Below are positions 33,096 through 44,259 of a stretch of DNA of 58,538 nucleotides, piece by piece. Under the pieces are notes generated by a model. The model was not told the DNA's origin. It saw nothing but the letters and a program-made list of their open reading frames with translations, and did not search any database. This DNA is from Gemmatimonadota bacterium (GTDB lineage Bacteria; JBHIER01; G020348925): assembly GCA_020348925.1 (NCBI GenBank), contig CP070758.1:4132948-4191485 (forward strand), written 5' to 3'. How positions within the stretch are numbered: the stretch's first letter is position 1; every line of letters starts with the position of its first letter. Made by a program: the position numbers and the translations under genes.

Positions 33096-33848
33096 TCAGT
33101 TTCCCCAGTATTCAAACCACTCGCTGATGTGAGGAAAAGCTAAGAAAAAGGCTAAAACAAGAAATCCGCAACACGCGACAGCAGGCAGACTGTACGCCAG
33201 TAAAGCTCTTCCAGTCGAAATTTCATGGGCCTCTCTGACGCCAATGATGTTGAGCAATGTGTTCCACAGCCATGCCCCGAGCCACCCGCAAAACGGTATG
33301 ATGTTGAAAAGATTTGCCCCGGCCGCATAGCAGATAACCCGAAACGTTGCTTCGAAATCGCGCCGCGCACCACCGACGATGAAAAGACACAGGTGCAGAA
33401 TTGCGGCAGTTATAAAATAGCCCATGATGATAAACACAGGCGACAGGAGAGCACCAATTACAAGGGCTACCATACCCATACTCAAACCCATCGCCTCCAA
33501 TTGATCGTACCTCTCGCCGAAAGTACCCATCATCATGAATATCCCCTGCCAAAAGAGGCTGAAGAGAACCGCAATCTCCCCTACAATGAAACCGTACAGT
33601 AAAGGTCCTCCGTAACCGCCTTTTAACGGCATGGCGGCAAAGAATTTCGTCGGACGGAAGATCGACTCTACCCACGTCTCGAACAGAGCCCGAAAGAAAC
33701 CTCTATTGGCGCGATCGTCCCATGGAGAATATCCGTGGCTTTCCTCACGGATATCGCCACTTTTGAGGCTCCTTCCGCAGAATGTGCAAAATTGAACGTT
33801 CTCCCAATTCTCAATTGCTTTTCCACAACTCGGACAATTCATATTCAT
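33096..33848 (-). CDS. YIP1-family membrane protein with N-terminal zinc ribbon (paralogue 3)
   Basis: 250 residues. CPSCGKAI...CTFCGRS ribbon, SPWDDRANRGFFRALFETWV, and the core FEATFRVICYAAGANLFNII and IGVREAHEISTGRALLAYSL. AAGGAATCTT precedes the ATG. The most diverged of the three in the central loops. Likely arose by tandem duplication. Confidence 0.8.
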   Translation of the reverse strand: MNMNCPSCGKAIENWENVQFCTFCGRSLKSGDIREESHGYSPWDDRANRGFFRALFETWVESIFRPTKFFAAMPLKGGYGGPLLYGFIVGEIAVLFSLFWQGIFMMMGTFGERYDQLEAMGLSMGMVALVIGALLSPVFIIMGYFITAAILHLCLFIVGGARRDFEATFRVICYAAGANLFNIIPFCGWLGAWLWNTLLNIIGVREAHEISTGRALLAYSLPAVACCGFLVLAFFLAFPHISEWFEYWGN

Positions 33849-33920
33849 AAGATTCCTTTCATCAGGTGTTATCGCGTATCCCTGCGAATTCGCTCAGAAC
33901 GGGAACGACAATGGCACATC

Positions 33921-36614
33921 CTAATGTGCTTCGTACCAATTGTTACCAACCCCAAGATCCACCTTCACAGGAATCGAAAGGGTTATGGCCTCCTCCATCT
34001 CCTTCTTAATAATCTCTGAGGCCACGTCCAATTCAGCCACCGGTACTTCGAAAACAAGTTCATCGTGAACCTGCATGATCATTTTCGTCTTCAGTCTCTT
34101 CTTCGTCACAACATCCGCAATATTTATCATCGCCACCTTGATGAGATCCGCGGCTGTGCCCTGAATAGGAGTATTGATGGCCGTCCGCTCGGCAAATTCG
34201 CGCCTGCGCCGATCCTCCGAATTAATCTCAGGAAGATAGCGGCGACGGTTCAGTAAGGTCGTAACATACCCCAGCCCTTTGGCCTTTTGGACAGTCGTGA
34301 ATGTGTAATCCCGAACGCCGGGATAGCGCTCAAAATAGCCGTCAATGAAAGCCCGTGCCTCCTGCGGATCCATCTCCAACTGCTGGGCCAATCCATAAGG
34401 CCCCATACCGTACATGATGCCGAAATTGACGACCTTGGCCTGACGGCGGTGATCCGGTGTAACTTCCTCGGGATCGATATCGAAAACCAAGGCCGCCGTC
34501 CGCCGATGGACGTCCTCGTCATCCAAAAAGGACCGGCGTAACGTTTGATCTCCGGAAAGATGGGCCATGATGCGGAGTTCGATCTGCGAATAGTCCGCCG
34601 ACAGTATGACGTGCTCGGAGTCGGCAGGGACAAACGCCTTTCGGATCTCCCGGCCGATCTCCGTCCGGACAGGAATGTTTTGGAGATTGGGATCGGAACT
34701 GGAAAGCCTTCCCGTCGCCGTGACCGTTTGGTTGAACGAGGTGTGGATCCGCCCTGTTTCAGGATGAACCAAAAGTGGAAGGGCATCAACGTACGTGGAT
34801 TTCAGTTTCATCAACTGTCGATAGTCCAATATTCTCTTGGGCAGCTCGTGCTCTTTGGCCAGCTCCTCCAGAACACTCACGTCAGTCGAAGGGCCCGTCT
34901 TCGTTCTTCGCACGATGGGGAGATTCAGCTTCTCAAAAAGAATGACGGCCAATTGCTTTGGTGAGTTGATATTGAATTGCCCCTCGGCCAATGAATAAAT
35001 TTCCTCGGCCAATCCCTTCAGATCATGCTCCAGTCTGTCCGACATCGACTCAAGAAATGCGACATCAATAGAAACCCCATTCATCTCTATTTTCGCCAGG
35101 ACGGATACGAGGGGCATCTCAACGGTACGGAACAGGTCATCCAATTCCAGGCTCCTCAGTTTCGGTTCGAAGAGCTTCCGCAACTGGAGGGTAATGTCGG
35201 CGTCCTCACAAGCGTATTCCGCCGCCTTCGAGACAGGGACATCGGCCATACTGATCTGTTTCTTGCCGGTCCCGATGAGATCGCTGATGGGAATCATTTT
35301 ATGATTGAGGTTCTCGAGACTGAGCGTCTCAAGGTTATGTTGCCTGCCCGAAGGGTTCAGCAAGTAGGAGGCCACCATGGTATCGAAGTCGATCCCTCGA
35401 AGATGAATACCGGCTCGAGACAGTACAATCATATCATATTTAATATTCTGCCCACATTTTTGAATGCCTGGATCTTCGAGGAGTGGTCTCAATGCATCCA
35501 ACGTGCGTGCGAGATCCATAGTTCTTCCCGTTGAATGGCCCACGGGAATATAGAAAGCTTCGTGAGGTGAATGGGCCAGGGACAAACCGACGATATCCGC
35601 CAGCATCGGATTCTGACTCGTCGTCTCCAAGTCAATGGTGAACCTTCCTTTTTCTTGAAGTACACCTGCAAGACTATCGAGTTCGGACTGTTCATGAATG
35701 GTATGATACTGTGTTTCCTGCGCGGGAGCCTGCGGAGTTATTTCCTGGAGAAGCTTGGTGAATTCAAGATCCTTGAAAAGCACGGTGAGCTTCTCGATAT
35801 CCCATGCTTTCAAGGAGAGCTCATCAGGGCCAATCTCCAGTGGAACGTCGGTCTCGATGGTCACCAACTGTTTCGACAGGCGGGCTTTATCTTGGTTTTC
35901 AAGAAGACGCTGACGAACGTTTTTTCGAGGTATCTCCTCGGCATGATCCAAAACCCCCTCCAGAGATCCGTATTTTTGAATCAACGCAATGGCTGTCTTT
36001 TCACCGATCCCCGGCACACCGGGCACATTGTCCGATTGATCGCCCATGAGGCCGAGCACATCGACCATCTTCTCCGGCCCCACTCCAAATTTCTCTTTGA
36101 CCACATCCTCGTCGATGATTTCACTTTCCTCACCGCTCCTCTTGGGATTGAGCACTGTGATATCGGCGTCGATCAACTGCATAAAGTCCTTGTCCCCTGT
36201 GACGAGTATCGTTTCCATGCCTTGCTCCTTGGCCATCCTGGCCAGGGTTCCCATCACATCGTCGGCCTCGAATCCCTCCTTCTCAAGTACGGGCAGCCGC
36301 ATGGCCTCAATAACCTCCCGAATTCGCGGCAACTGGTCCCGCATGTCATCCGGCATCTTTTCCCGGGTTGCCTTGTATTCGGCATATTGTTCGTGCCGAA
36401 ACGTGGGGGCGGCCGTGTCGAACACCACGGCCAGGTAATCCGGCTTCTCGTCTTTCAGCAAACGCATGACGGCGTTCGTGAAGCCGAAGACGGCGCTGGT
36501 ATTCTCCCCTTTGGATGAGATGAGCGGATTTCGAATGAAGGCAAAATAGGAGCGGTAGGCCAGGGCCGAACCGTCAATAAGGAAAAGCCTCTTTTTACTC
36601 ACTGTATTATCCAT
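33921..36614 (-). CDS. polA: DNA polymerase I
   Basis: 897 residues from the ATG at 36614. N-terminal 5'-3' exonuclease (FLIDGSALAYRSYFAF, VTGDKDFMQL), middle 3'-5' exonuclease with intact D-E motif (TIDLETTS), NIKYDMIV and YACEDADITL, and the polymerase domain (DYSQIELRIMAHLSGD, RRQAKVVNFGIMYG, QVHDELVFEV). All three activities appear competent, so it should proofread. The role is Okazaki-fragment processing and repair. A promoter just upstream (36652-36680) and a terminator (36720-36754) separate it from ahcY. Confidence 0.95.
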   Translation of the reverse strand: MDNTVSKKRLFLIDGSALAYRSYFAFIRNPLISSKGENTSAVFGFTNAVMRLLKDEKPDYLAVVFDTAAPTFRHEQYAEYKATREKMPDDMRDQLPRIREVIEAMRLPVLEKEGFEADDVMGTLARMAKEQGMETILVTGDKDFMQLIDADITVLNPKRSGEESEIIDEDVVKEKFGVGPEKMVDVLGLMGDQSDNVPGVPGIGEKTAIALIQKYGSLEGVLDHAEEIPRKNVRQRLLENQDKARLSKQLVTIETDVPLEIGPDELSLKAWDIEKLTVLFKDLEFTKLLQEITPQAPAQETQYHTIHEQSELDSLAGVLQEKGRFTIDLETTSQNPMLADIVGLSLAHSPHEAFYIPVGHSTGRTMDLARTLDALRPLLEDPGIQKCGQNIKYDMIVLSRAGIHLRGIDFDTMVASYLLNPSGRQHNLETLSLENLNHKMIPISDLIGTGKKQISMADVPVSKAAEYACEDADITLQLRKLFEPKLRSLELDDLFRTVEMPLVSVLAKIEMNGVSIDVAFLESMSDRLEHDLKGLAEEIYSLAEGQFNINSPKQLAVILFEKLNLPIVRRTKTGPSTDVSVLEELAKEHELPKRILDYRQLMKLKSTYVDALPLLVHPETGRIHTSFNQTVTATGRLSSSDPNLQNIPVRTEIGREIRKAFVPADSEHVILSADYSQIELRIMAHLSGDQTLRRSFLDDEDVHRRTAALVFDIDPEEVTPDHRRQAKVVNFGIMYGMGPYGLAQQLEMDPQEARAFIDGYFERYPGVRDYTFTTVQKAKGLGYVTTLLNRRRYLPEINSEDRRRREFAERTAINTPIQGTAADLIKVAMINIADVVTKKRLKTKMIMQVHDELVFEVPVAELDVASEIIKKEMEEAITLSIPVKVDLGVGNNWYEAH

Positions 36615-36651
36615 GGTTCGAGACAAGAATTCGTATCACTTCTTCGCCGTT

Positions 36652-36680
36652 ATTATAACTTAAAATCTGTTGCCAGGCAA
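36652..36680 (-). promoter_or_regulatory. Promoter for polA
   Basis: Minus-strand TTGCCT (36675-36680), 17 bases, TATAAT (36652-36657), followed by a leader of about 30 bases to the polA ATG. It lies just downstream of the ahcY terminator. Confidence 0.6.
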
Positions 36681-36719
36681 CTCTTTTTCTGAAAAATAAT
36701 GAACGGCGGAGCCAATTTG

Positions 36720-36754
36720 AAAAAAACCGCCGGAGAAAGAACATCCCGGCGGTT
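36720..36754 (-). terminator. Rho-independent terminator after ahcY
   Basis: AACCGCCGG (36746-36754 on the complement) pairs with CCGGCGGTT (36725-36733) and is followed on the minus strand by a T-run. It ends the GHL10-to-ahcY operon before polA. Confidence 0.85.
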
Positions 36755-36800
36755 CTGGAATTTTGACCTTTGAATTTCTGATTTGAAGTTTTGAATTTCC

Positions 36801-38069
<1,269 letters not shown>

Positions 38070-39215
38070 TTATAATCCCTTCTTAAGATCAGCAACCTTA
38101 TCCCGCGCTTCCCAGGTAAAATCCTCTTCCTCGCGGCCGAAATGGCCGTAGACTGCAGTCTTCTTGAAGATCGGCCGCTTCAGTTTGAGATGCTCAATCA
38201 TTCCTCTGGGAGTAAAATCGAAATGTTCCCTGATCAATTTCTCAATCTTCTTATCGGAAATCGTCCCAGTCCCCTGCGAATCGACCATAATCGACACGGG
38301 TTCGGTGACACCGATGCAATAACCAAGCTGAATCTCGCACCTCTCGGCCAAACCCGCCGCAACGACATTCTTGGCCGCATACCGTGCCATGTAGGAACCG
38401 GAGCGATCAACCTTCGTCGGATCCTTTCCGGAGAAGCAGCCCCCGCCGTGACTCCCGACGCCACCGTATGTATCGACGATGATCTTTCGACCCGTTAAAC
38501 CGGTATCAGCCATGGGACCCCCAATAACAAACCTTCCCGTCGCGTTAATATGATAGACCACGTTCTTTCTGTCGACAAGATGCTCGGGAATAATGGGCAG
38601 GATCACCGTTTCTATGATATCGCTTTTCAGTTTCTTGACATCGACATCAGGATCATGGTGCGCACCTATGACCACCGTATCCACACGCACAGGTTTTCCC
38701 TCCCGATATTCTACGGTTACTTGCGTTTTTCCATCGGGTCGCAGATAGGACAGGAGTCCTTCCTTACGCACCTCCGCCAGCCGCTTGGCCAATTTGTGGG
38801 CCAAGAGAATGGGCATGGGCATGAGCTCTTGGGTCTCGTTTGTGGCATATCCAAACATGAGCCCTTGATCACCTGCCCCCTGGCGATCGACCCCCAAAGC
38901 GATGTCCGGAGACTGCTGTTCGATATTTGTCAGAACAGCACAGGTTTGATGATCGAAGCCGTAAGCTGGATCCGTATAACCGATATCATGGATCGTCTGC
39001 CTGACGATACCGGGAATGTCCACGTAGCAATCGGTGGTGATCTGTCCACCGACGAGCGTTAATCCCATGGAAACAAAGGTCTCACAGGCGACACGACCCA
39101 TGGGGTCCTGGGTAAAGATGGCATCGAGTATGGCATCCGATATTTGATCAGCGACCTTGTCGGGATGACCCTCGGTCACCGATTCCGATGTGAACAGACA
39201 ATTCTTATTCCTCAT
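38070..39215 (-). CDS. metK: S-adenosylmethionine synthetase
   Basis: 381 residues. ATG at 39215 preferred over an in-frame TTG at 39221 because GGAGG lies seven bases before it. Conserved [32 protein letters not shown] and [17 protein letters not shown] show a complete enzyme making SAM from methionine and ATP. Confidence 0.95.
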   Translation of the reverse strand: MRNKNCLFTSESVTEGHPDKVADQISDAILDAIFTQDPMGRVACETFVSMGLTLVGGQITTDCYVDIPGIVRQTIHDIGYTDPAYGFDHQTCAVLTNIEQQSPDIALGVDRQGAGDQGLMFGYATNETQELMPMPILLAHKLAKRLAEVRKEGLLSYLRPDGKTQVTVEYREGKPVRVDTVVIGAHHDPDVDVKKLKSDIIETVILPIIPEHLVDRKNVVYHINATGRFVIGGPMADTGLTGRKIIVDTYGGVGSHGGGCFSGKDPTKVDRSGSYMARYAAKNVVAAGLAERCEIQLGYCIGVTEPVSIMVDSQGTGTISDKKIEKLIREHFDFTPRGMIEHLKLKRPIFKKTAVYGHFGREEEDFTWEARDKVADLKKGL

Positions 39216-39227
39216 GAACAATCCTCC

Positions 39228-40202
39228 CTAAAGTGCTTCCACTTCCGACATATCTCCAATGGTCAATCTGGTAAAAGAACCTTTAATAACTGCATTGTCC
39301 CCAACAATGGATTTGTCCAACATACTATTGGAGACAAAGGCTTTTTCTCCGATAATGGAATCTCGGAGTATTGAATGCTGGACGCGCGCTCCGGCTGCCA
39401 CCGAGACGTGAGGGCCAATAACAGAAGATTTTACCACGGCGGATTCCTCAATGAAGACCGGAGGCTGAACAACGGAGCCACCCAGAGTGAGGTCCTGTCC
39501 CCTCAGCTCCAATAAATGGCGATTTGTAGCCAAAAGGGCTTCCGGCTTTCCACAATCGTACCAGTGCTCAACACCGAAGGTGGTTATTCTGTGACCCTTG
39601 CCTATCATCATCTCGAAAGCATCCGTCAATTGATACTCACCTTTTGTTTTCATGTCTTGTTCGATCATCTCTTCGATGCATTCAATGAGCAGGAGCGGAT
39701 CTTTAATATAATACATTCCGACTAAGGCCAAATTCGTCTCAGGTTCTTCCGGCTTTTCCACGACTCGTTGAACAAAACCTCCCTCCAGGGCCACTATTCC
39801 GAAGCGCCTCGGATCCTCAACCTCTTTAATTCCAAGAGAGGTGTACTGTCCCTTGAAGACCGGCTCAAGATCCGTTTCGAAAATGGTATCGCCTAAAACA
39901 ATGAAAAGCGGTTCGGCCCCCACAAACTTCTTGGCCAAAAAGAGAGCGTGCGCAATACCCAGTCGTTCCGTCTGTTCCACAAAATGGGCTGGAAAATCAT
40001 AACATGATTTGACATATTCTTCAATCTTATCACCCAAATGGCCGACAATGAGTGTCACTTCATCAATGCCATGCTCTTCAAGCTTGTCGAGGATGTGAGC
40101 CAGAATTGGCTTCCCTGCAACATGGAGAAGGGCCTTGGGACGTGCATACGTGTAAGGTCTCATTCTCGTCCCTTCGCCGGCCACCGGAATAATCGCTTTC
40201 AC
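39228..40202 (-). CDS. Sugar-phosphate nucleotidyltransferase with left-handed beta-helix tail
   Basis: 324 residues from GTG (AAGGAG upstream). IIPVAGEGTRMRPYTYARPK is the NTP-binding signature of RmlA/GlmU-like nucleotidyltransferases; VLGDTIFETDL and KPEEPETNLALVGMYY follow. The last 80 residues hold hexapeptide-type repeats (VVKSSVIGPHVSVAAGARVQ). It likely makes NDP-glucose or a related NDP-sugar; the exact sugar is not decided. It sits 27 bases after the isomerase gene. Confidence 0.82.
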   Translation of the reverse strand: MKAIIPVAGEGTRMRPYTYARPKALLHVAGKPILAHILDKLEEHGIDEVTLIVGHLGDKIEEYVKSCYDFPAHFVEQTERLGIAHALFLAKKFVGAEPLFIVLGDTIFETDLEPVFKGQYTSLGIKEVEDPRRFGIVALEGGFVQRVVEKPEEPETNLALVGMYYIKDPLLLIECIEEMIEQDMKTKGEYQLTDAFEMMIGKGHRITTFGVEHWYDCGKPEALLATNRHLLELRGQDLTLGGSVVQPPVFIEESAVVKSSVIGPHVSVAAGARVQHSILRDSIIGEKAFVSNSMLDKSIVGDNAVIKGSFTRLTIGDMSEVEAL

Positions 40203-40229
40203 TTTTCAACTCCTTCTCTCTGTTAATTG

Positions 40230-41312
40230 TTAAACGTCAACCTCGTTCAATCTTGTCTTCAAACATTCTATGCGATCCACCGGGGTCGGATCAACTCCTC
40301 TGAGTAAGGCTGCATAGTAGCTCATAAAATCGCCCAGACAGATGAGAGAGAAAAGACGCGTCAGGAGCCCATCCCCCTCGCTCCACACCTCAGTGTAGGA
40401 GAGCCCATCCGATTCCAGGAACTCCATGGTGACGTCCATACGTCTCTGAACCTCAGGCTGATCTTCCCTGTCCCTGAGAAAAACCGCCGTAAACCTGTCC
40501 CCCATTTTCCGCAATCCCTGCCAGCCCATGATCTCATTATGATTCATTTCGGGGATGACGTTTGAAAGGGCCAGCATTTCGGAATTCTCATCAATTTGTG
40601 TGCTCCACCGTCTGGCAACAGGATAAAATCGCTCCGAAGCATAGACAAGCGGTACGCGGTCGAAGAGTTGTGCTGCCAACGCTTTGGCAGCATTGTGACT
40701 GAAAGGAACGGACCACTGATACTCCATCGTCTTCTCAATCAAAAAAGAGACCGTGTCTCCCATGGCCGAGTCCTTTTCACCGATGAAACCCGCCCTCGAA
40801 AGAACAATCAAAACAGGGAAGAAAAGATACCCGAGAGCGGTCCGGGGCGGATACCCGGGAGGAATGCGAATCAAACTTTTTCCCGTCTCAATGGCACGAT
40901 CCGCCAAAAAACCTCCAGAAGTTATGCAGACAATGGGAATACTTTTTTTGTTTCCGATCTCGAAGATGCGAAGAATTTCTTCGGTGTTTCCTGAATAGCT
41001 CAGCACAAAAAGGAGTGATGAGGAAGAGACATATTGTGGCAGAGAATAACCCCGGTTTACTTCAAGGGGTATCTCCAATTCGTCGAAGAGGTACGAACGG
41101 AGGATGTCACCACCGATGGCCGATCCTCCGAGACCGCAGATCATAAGGTTTGAGACAGCTGCTGGAACTGAAGTCAGACGAGCAGCCGTGCCTATGTCAA
41201 TCGCCTCCTGACATTGCCGGCCAAAGGAAATCAGGGTCGCATGCATATTCGATGCATCTATCCTTCTCATATGTTCAATATCATCCAATATGTTGCAATC
41301 GCTCCTCTTCAT
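40230..41312 (-). CDS. Bifunctional phosphoglucose/phosphomannose isomerase
   Basis: 360 residues. SIS domains: MICGLGGSAIGGDILRSYL, VLSYSGNTEEIL, IPEMNHNEIMGW. This PGI/PMI family interconverts fructose-6-P with glucose-6-P and mannose-6-P. With the adjacent nucleotidyltransferase it can feed sugar-nucleotide synthesis. Confidence 0.88.
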   Translation of the reverse strand: MKRSDCNILDDIEHMRRIDASNMHATLISFGRQCQEAIDIGTAARLTSVPAAVSNLMICGLGGSAIGGDILRSYLFDELEIPLEVNRGYSLPQYVSSSSLLFVLSYSGNTEEILRIFEIGNKKSIPIVCITSGGFLADRAIETGKSLIRIPPGYPPRTALGYLFFPVLIVLSRAGFIGEKDSAMGDTVSFLIEKTMEYQWSVPFSHNAAKALAAQLFDRVPLVYASERFYPVARRWSTQIDENSEMLALSNVIPEMNHNEIMGWQGLRKMGDRFTAVFLRDREDQPEVQRRMDVTMEFLESDGLSYTEVWSEGDGLLTRLFSLICLGDFMSYYAALLRGVDPTPVDRIECLKTRLNEVDV

Positions 41313-41325
41313 ATCGACATCACAT

Positions 41326-42510
41326 TCATTCGGAACGAGCAGTCAGGCGCGGCACGGTGGCTTCCTGCCGGAAACTGCTCTCCTTTAACGACTGAAAATA
41401 CTCCTCATCATCAACGATACTATTATAGGAGAAAAGGGAAACACCGCTGACGTCGAGTGAACGAATCCCCCGAATCTGTTGGATTGTGGCGATAACATCC
41501 TGATTGTACACTCCTACTCCTGCAAGAAGATATCCCCCTTGAACCAATTGACAGGCCATGCCAATCTGCTCAAGAACCAATTCCGTAACGGGTGAGTAAG
41601 CCATGACGACGATGAAATCAAGCAATCCGTCATGCATCCATGCCTGCCAATCCTGTCCGAATTGCTTCACGGCAAGATCATAATCCGGCTTGACGGCAGC
41701 GGAAAGCATCACCTTCGGCTTGAGGGTCTCGATCCGCCTCCTTATTCTCCCAACGGTCTGTGTCACGTTTTGGCAACGCCACTGATACCACAAGCTGTCA
41801 AGAGCCGCAACACCCTCGACACCCAAGTCTTTCTCCAAGGCATCTCTCTCTCGAAACAGTTGAATTGGATCCACAGCGTACCTCTCTTTGAAGAGGATTC
41901 GCGTCGCAGGATTGAAGTCGGTCTCACCGTTGGGATAGCGGACGTAATCCAGATGGATGCCATCGATATCATATCGAGAAACAATCTCCCCAATGACGTT
42001 CGGAATCCACTCTTGAACGTCCGGATGCCCGGGCGAAAGAAACACACCTTCCATACCCAACGGATGGGGCCGTTCATAAGTGAGCAAGGAGCGCCCTTCA
42101 GACGTATAGGCTATCCAGTCGGGGTGTTGGTGAAAAATGTGCTTCTTGCTCTGCGGTTGCTCCGGAGCGGACCAGACAAAGTAGACATTTATCCAGGCGT
42201 GAACTTGCAGACCTCGTCCATGGGCTTGTTCAATCACGCTCTGTAACGGATCGAACTCCTCTCCTAAAAGTGACAACTGTTCTGCTCTGGGAAGAATGTC
42301 GCTTTGATAATACGCATCCCCACGTCCACACACTTGAACAAAAATCATGTTGCAATGTGTTTGAGCGATCCGGTTCACCATTTCCGAGATGCTCTCTTCA
42401 GATATCAATCCATCTCGCACGACCCAAAAAGCTCTCGCCTCATAGGTCTGACTCGTTGAAACGGACGCCGAACACAGGCACAGAATGAAACCGATCAGGA
42501 TTGTCTTCAT
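41326..42510 (-). CDS. Exported GHL10 (family 10-like) glycoside-hydrolase-like protein
   Basis: 394 residues with signal peptide MKTILIGFILCLCSASVS. RAFWVVRDGLISEESI, VHAWINVYFVWSAP and YDIDGIHLDYVRYP are the conserved blocks of the GHL10/DUF187 TIM barrel. Related proteins include enzymes acting on peptidoglycan or polysaccharide. First gene of the operon with the isomerase, nucleotidyltransferase, metK and ahcY; spacing between neighbours is 12-27 bases. Confidence 0.85.
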   Translation of the reverse strand: MKTILIGFILCLCSASVSTSQTYEARAFWVVRDGLISEESISEMVNRIAQTHCNMIFVQVCGRGDAYYQSDILPRAEQLSLLGEEFDPLQSVIEQAHGRGLQVHAWINVYFVWSAPEQPQSKKHIFHQHPDWIAYTSEGRSLLTYERPHPLGMEGVFLSPGHPDVQEWIPNVIGEIVSRYDIDGIHLDYVRYPNGETDFNPATRILFKERYAVDPIQLFRERDALEKDLGVEGVAALDSLWYQWRCQNVTQTVGRIRRRIETLKPKVMLSAAVKPDYDLAVKQFGQDWQAWMHDGLLDFIVVMAYSPVTELVLEQIGMACQLVQGGYLLAGVGVYNQDVIATIQQIRGIRSLDVSGVSLFSYNSIVDDEEYFQSLKESSFRQEATVPRLTARSE

Positions 42511-42529
42511 CGTAACGGATAAAAAATAA

Positions 42530-42566
42530 AAAAGGACAAAAGAAATCTTTGACTCTTTGTCCTTTT
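42530..42566 (-). terminator. Terminator of the ribosomal supercluster after rplQ
   Basis: AAAAGGACAAA (42530-42540) pairs with TTTGTCCTTTT (42556-42566), followed on the minus strand by T-rich TTTTTATTTTTTA. It lies between rplQ and the GHL10 gene. Confidence 0.85.
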
Positions 42567-42594
42567 CCTGCGGGATATTCTATTCTCAGGTATA

Positions 42595-43239
42595 TCAGTC
42601 TTCCTCCTTACCACCCTTTGTCTCCTTTTGAGGAGGAATTGACTCGGAATCGCCCCCCGACTTTTTCTTCACCTCTTCTTTGGAATCATCTTTTTCCGGC
42701 TCTTTCTCCGAAGGCGTCTCCTCTTTGGGCTCCTTCTCAGGCTGTTCAGTCTCAATCCCCTGATCTTTTTCTTCCCGATCCTCCCCCAAAACAAGTTGAT
42801 CTTGAGATGAGGCGCTCTCCTCGATTTTCCCAGCCTCTTTCTTTCGTCTCCTCTTTTTTCTCGTCGCTTCCTCGTGCGTCAGCTCACTGCCAACGAGCTC
42901 TACGATGGATAAGGCCGCTCCATCACCAATACGGTTCCCCACTTTGATGAGACGGGAATACCCACCGTTTCTGTCGCTGTATCGAGGAGCTATCGTGTCA
43001 AAAAGCTTTGCCACGATCTTCTTATCCTTGATCACTTTAAACACTTGTCGCCGCGTATGAAGGGTCCCCAGCTTCGCTTTCGTAATGAGTCTTTCCACAA
43101 GTCTTTGGCTTTCTTTGGCAAGCGAGTCCGTCGTCTGAATTCGCTCCCGTTCGATAAGGGCTGTTGCTAAATTGGCCAGAACCGCTTGGCGATGGCTGAC
43201 GTCCCTCCCGAGTTTTTTCACTCTTTTCCTGTGTCTCAC
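42595..43239 (-). CDS. rplQ: 50S ribosomal protein L17 with long charged C-terminal tail
   Basis: 214 residues. Residues 1 to about 118 match L17 (MRHRKRVKKLGRDVSHRQAV, NGGYSRLIKVGNRIGDGA). The remaining 95 residues are Glu/Lys-rich and low-complexity (KKRRRKKEAGKIEES, EKEPKEETPSEKEPEKD) and probably disordered. A typical L17 ends at about 120. Last gene of the cluster. Confidence 0.95.
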   Translation of the reverse strand: MRHRKRVKKLGRDVSHRQAVLANLATALIERERIQTTDSLAKESQRLVERLITKAKLGTLHTRRQVFKVIKDKKIVAKLFDTIAPRYSDRNGGYSRLIKVGNRIGDGAALSIVELVGSELTHEEATRKKRRRKKEAGKIEESASSQDQLVLGEDREEKDQGIETEQPEKEPKEETPSEKEPEKDDSKEEVKKKSGGDSESIPPQKETKGGKEED

Positions 43240-43275
43240 TGCACTTCTCCGCGTCTCAATCTTTGTTCGATTTAT

Positions 43276-44259
43276 TTATTCCACAGTCTTTTCAAGATAC
43301 CGTTGTACGTTCATCCCGAAAGAGAGGCCATAATTGCTCAAAATCTCGTTAAGCTCCTGCAATGATTTCCGACCGAAATTTCGATATTTCAACATTTCCG
43401 CCTCTGTTTTCTGAACAAGATCTTTCAAGGTCTTGATCTCTGCTGCTTTGAGACAATTACTTGATCGTACCGAAAGCTCAAGCTCATCGACGCTCATTCT
43501 CAACAAATTGCGAATGCGAACGGTCTCCTCATCCACTTCCTCAATCTCAACCTCCTCCGGCTCCTCCTCAAAACTGATAAACAGTTTCAAGTGATCTCTC
43601 AGAATTCGAGCAGCCGTTGCCATAGCGTCGTCAGGAGTGATCGTGCCATCCGTCCAGATCTCCAAAATCAGCTTATCATAATCGATGCGTTGCCCTACCC
43701 GTGTACTTTCAACCGTATAATTCACCTTTGTAATGGGTGTGAAGATCGCATCCAGCGGAATCGTACCGATAGGCTGATCTTGTTTCCTGTTTAACTCAGC
43801 CGGAATATAACCGCGTCCGGAGCCAATCGTCACTTCCATTCTCAGGTCGGCATCGGCGTCAAGCGTCGCAATATGATGATCAGGATTCAGGATCTCTATG
43901 TCGGTATCCGTTTGAAAGACTCCTGCCGTCAATTCACCCTTCCCCTTGTGCTCCACAACCACTTTCTTCGTATGGTTGGTATGTAATTTTATACGAACCT
44001 CTTTCATGTTCAAGACAATTTCGGTCACGTCTTCAACAATACCCGGAATAGTACTCAATTCATGAAGAATGTTATCGATTTTTAACGAGGTAATGGCTGC
44101 ACCCTGTAAAGAAGAGAGGAGAACGCGGCGCAATGCGTTTCCTAAAGTGTGTCCATACCCTCTCTCCAACGGTTCGGCGCTGAATTTACCGTACCGGTCT
44201 GAAAAACTGTTCTCGTCAAGCTCAACACCCTTTGGCATGATTAAACTTTTCCACTTCAT
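43276..44259 (-). CDS. rpoA: RNA polymerase alpha subunit
   Basis: 327 residues. N-terminal assembly domain (FSAEPLERGYGHTLGNALRR, LLSSLQGAAITS) and C-terminal alpha-CTD (LKAAEIKTLKDLVQKTEAEM, NFGRKSLQELNEIL). An acidic linker EEEPEEVEIEEVDEE joins them. The start region is duplicated about 74 bases upstream (see repeat). Confidence 0.97.
   Translation of the reverse strand: MKWKSLIMPKGVELDENSFSDRYGKFSAEPLERGYGHTLGNALRRVLLSSLQGAAITSLKIDNILHELSTIPGIVEDVTEIVLNMKEVRIKLHTNHTKKVVVEHKGKGELTAGVFQTDTDIEILNPDHHIATLDADADLRMEVTIGSGRGYIPAELNRKQDQPIGTIPLDAIFTPITKVNYTVESTRVGQRIDYDKLILEIWTDGTITPDDAMATAARILRDHLKLFISFEEEPEEVEIEEVDEETVRIRNLLRMSVDELELSVRSSNCLKAAEIKTLKDLVQKTEAEMLKYRNFGRKSLQELNEILSNYGLSFGMNVQRYLEKTVE

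Noticed and set aside
35571-36518. 315-codon plus-strand open frame inside polA
   Set aside because: Entirely antisense to polA, whose exonuclease motifs are intact; no motifs in the product.
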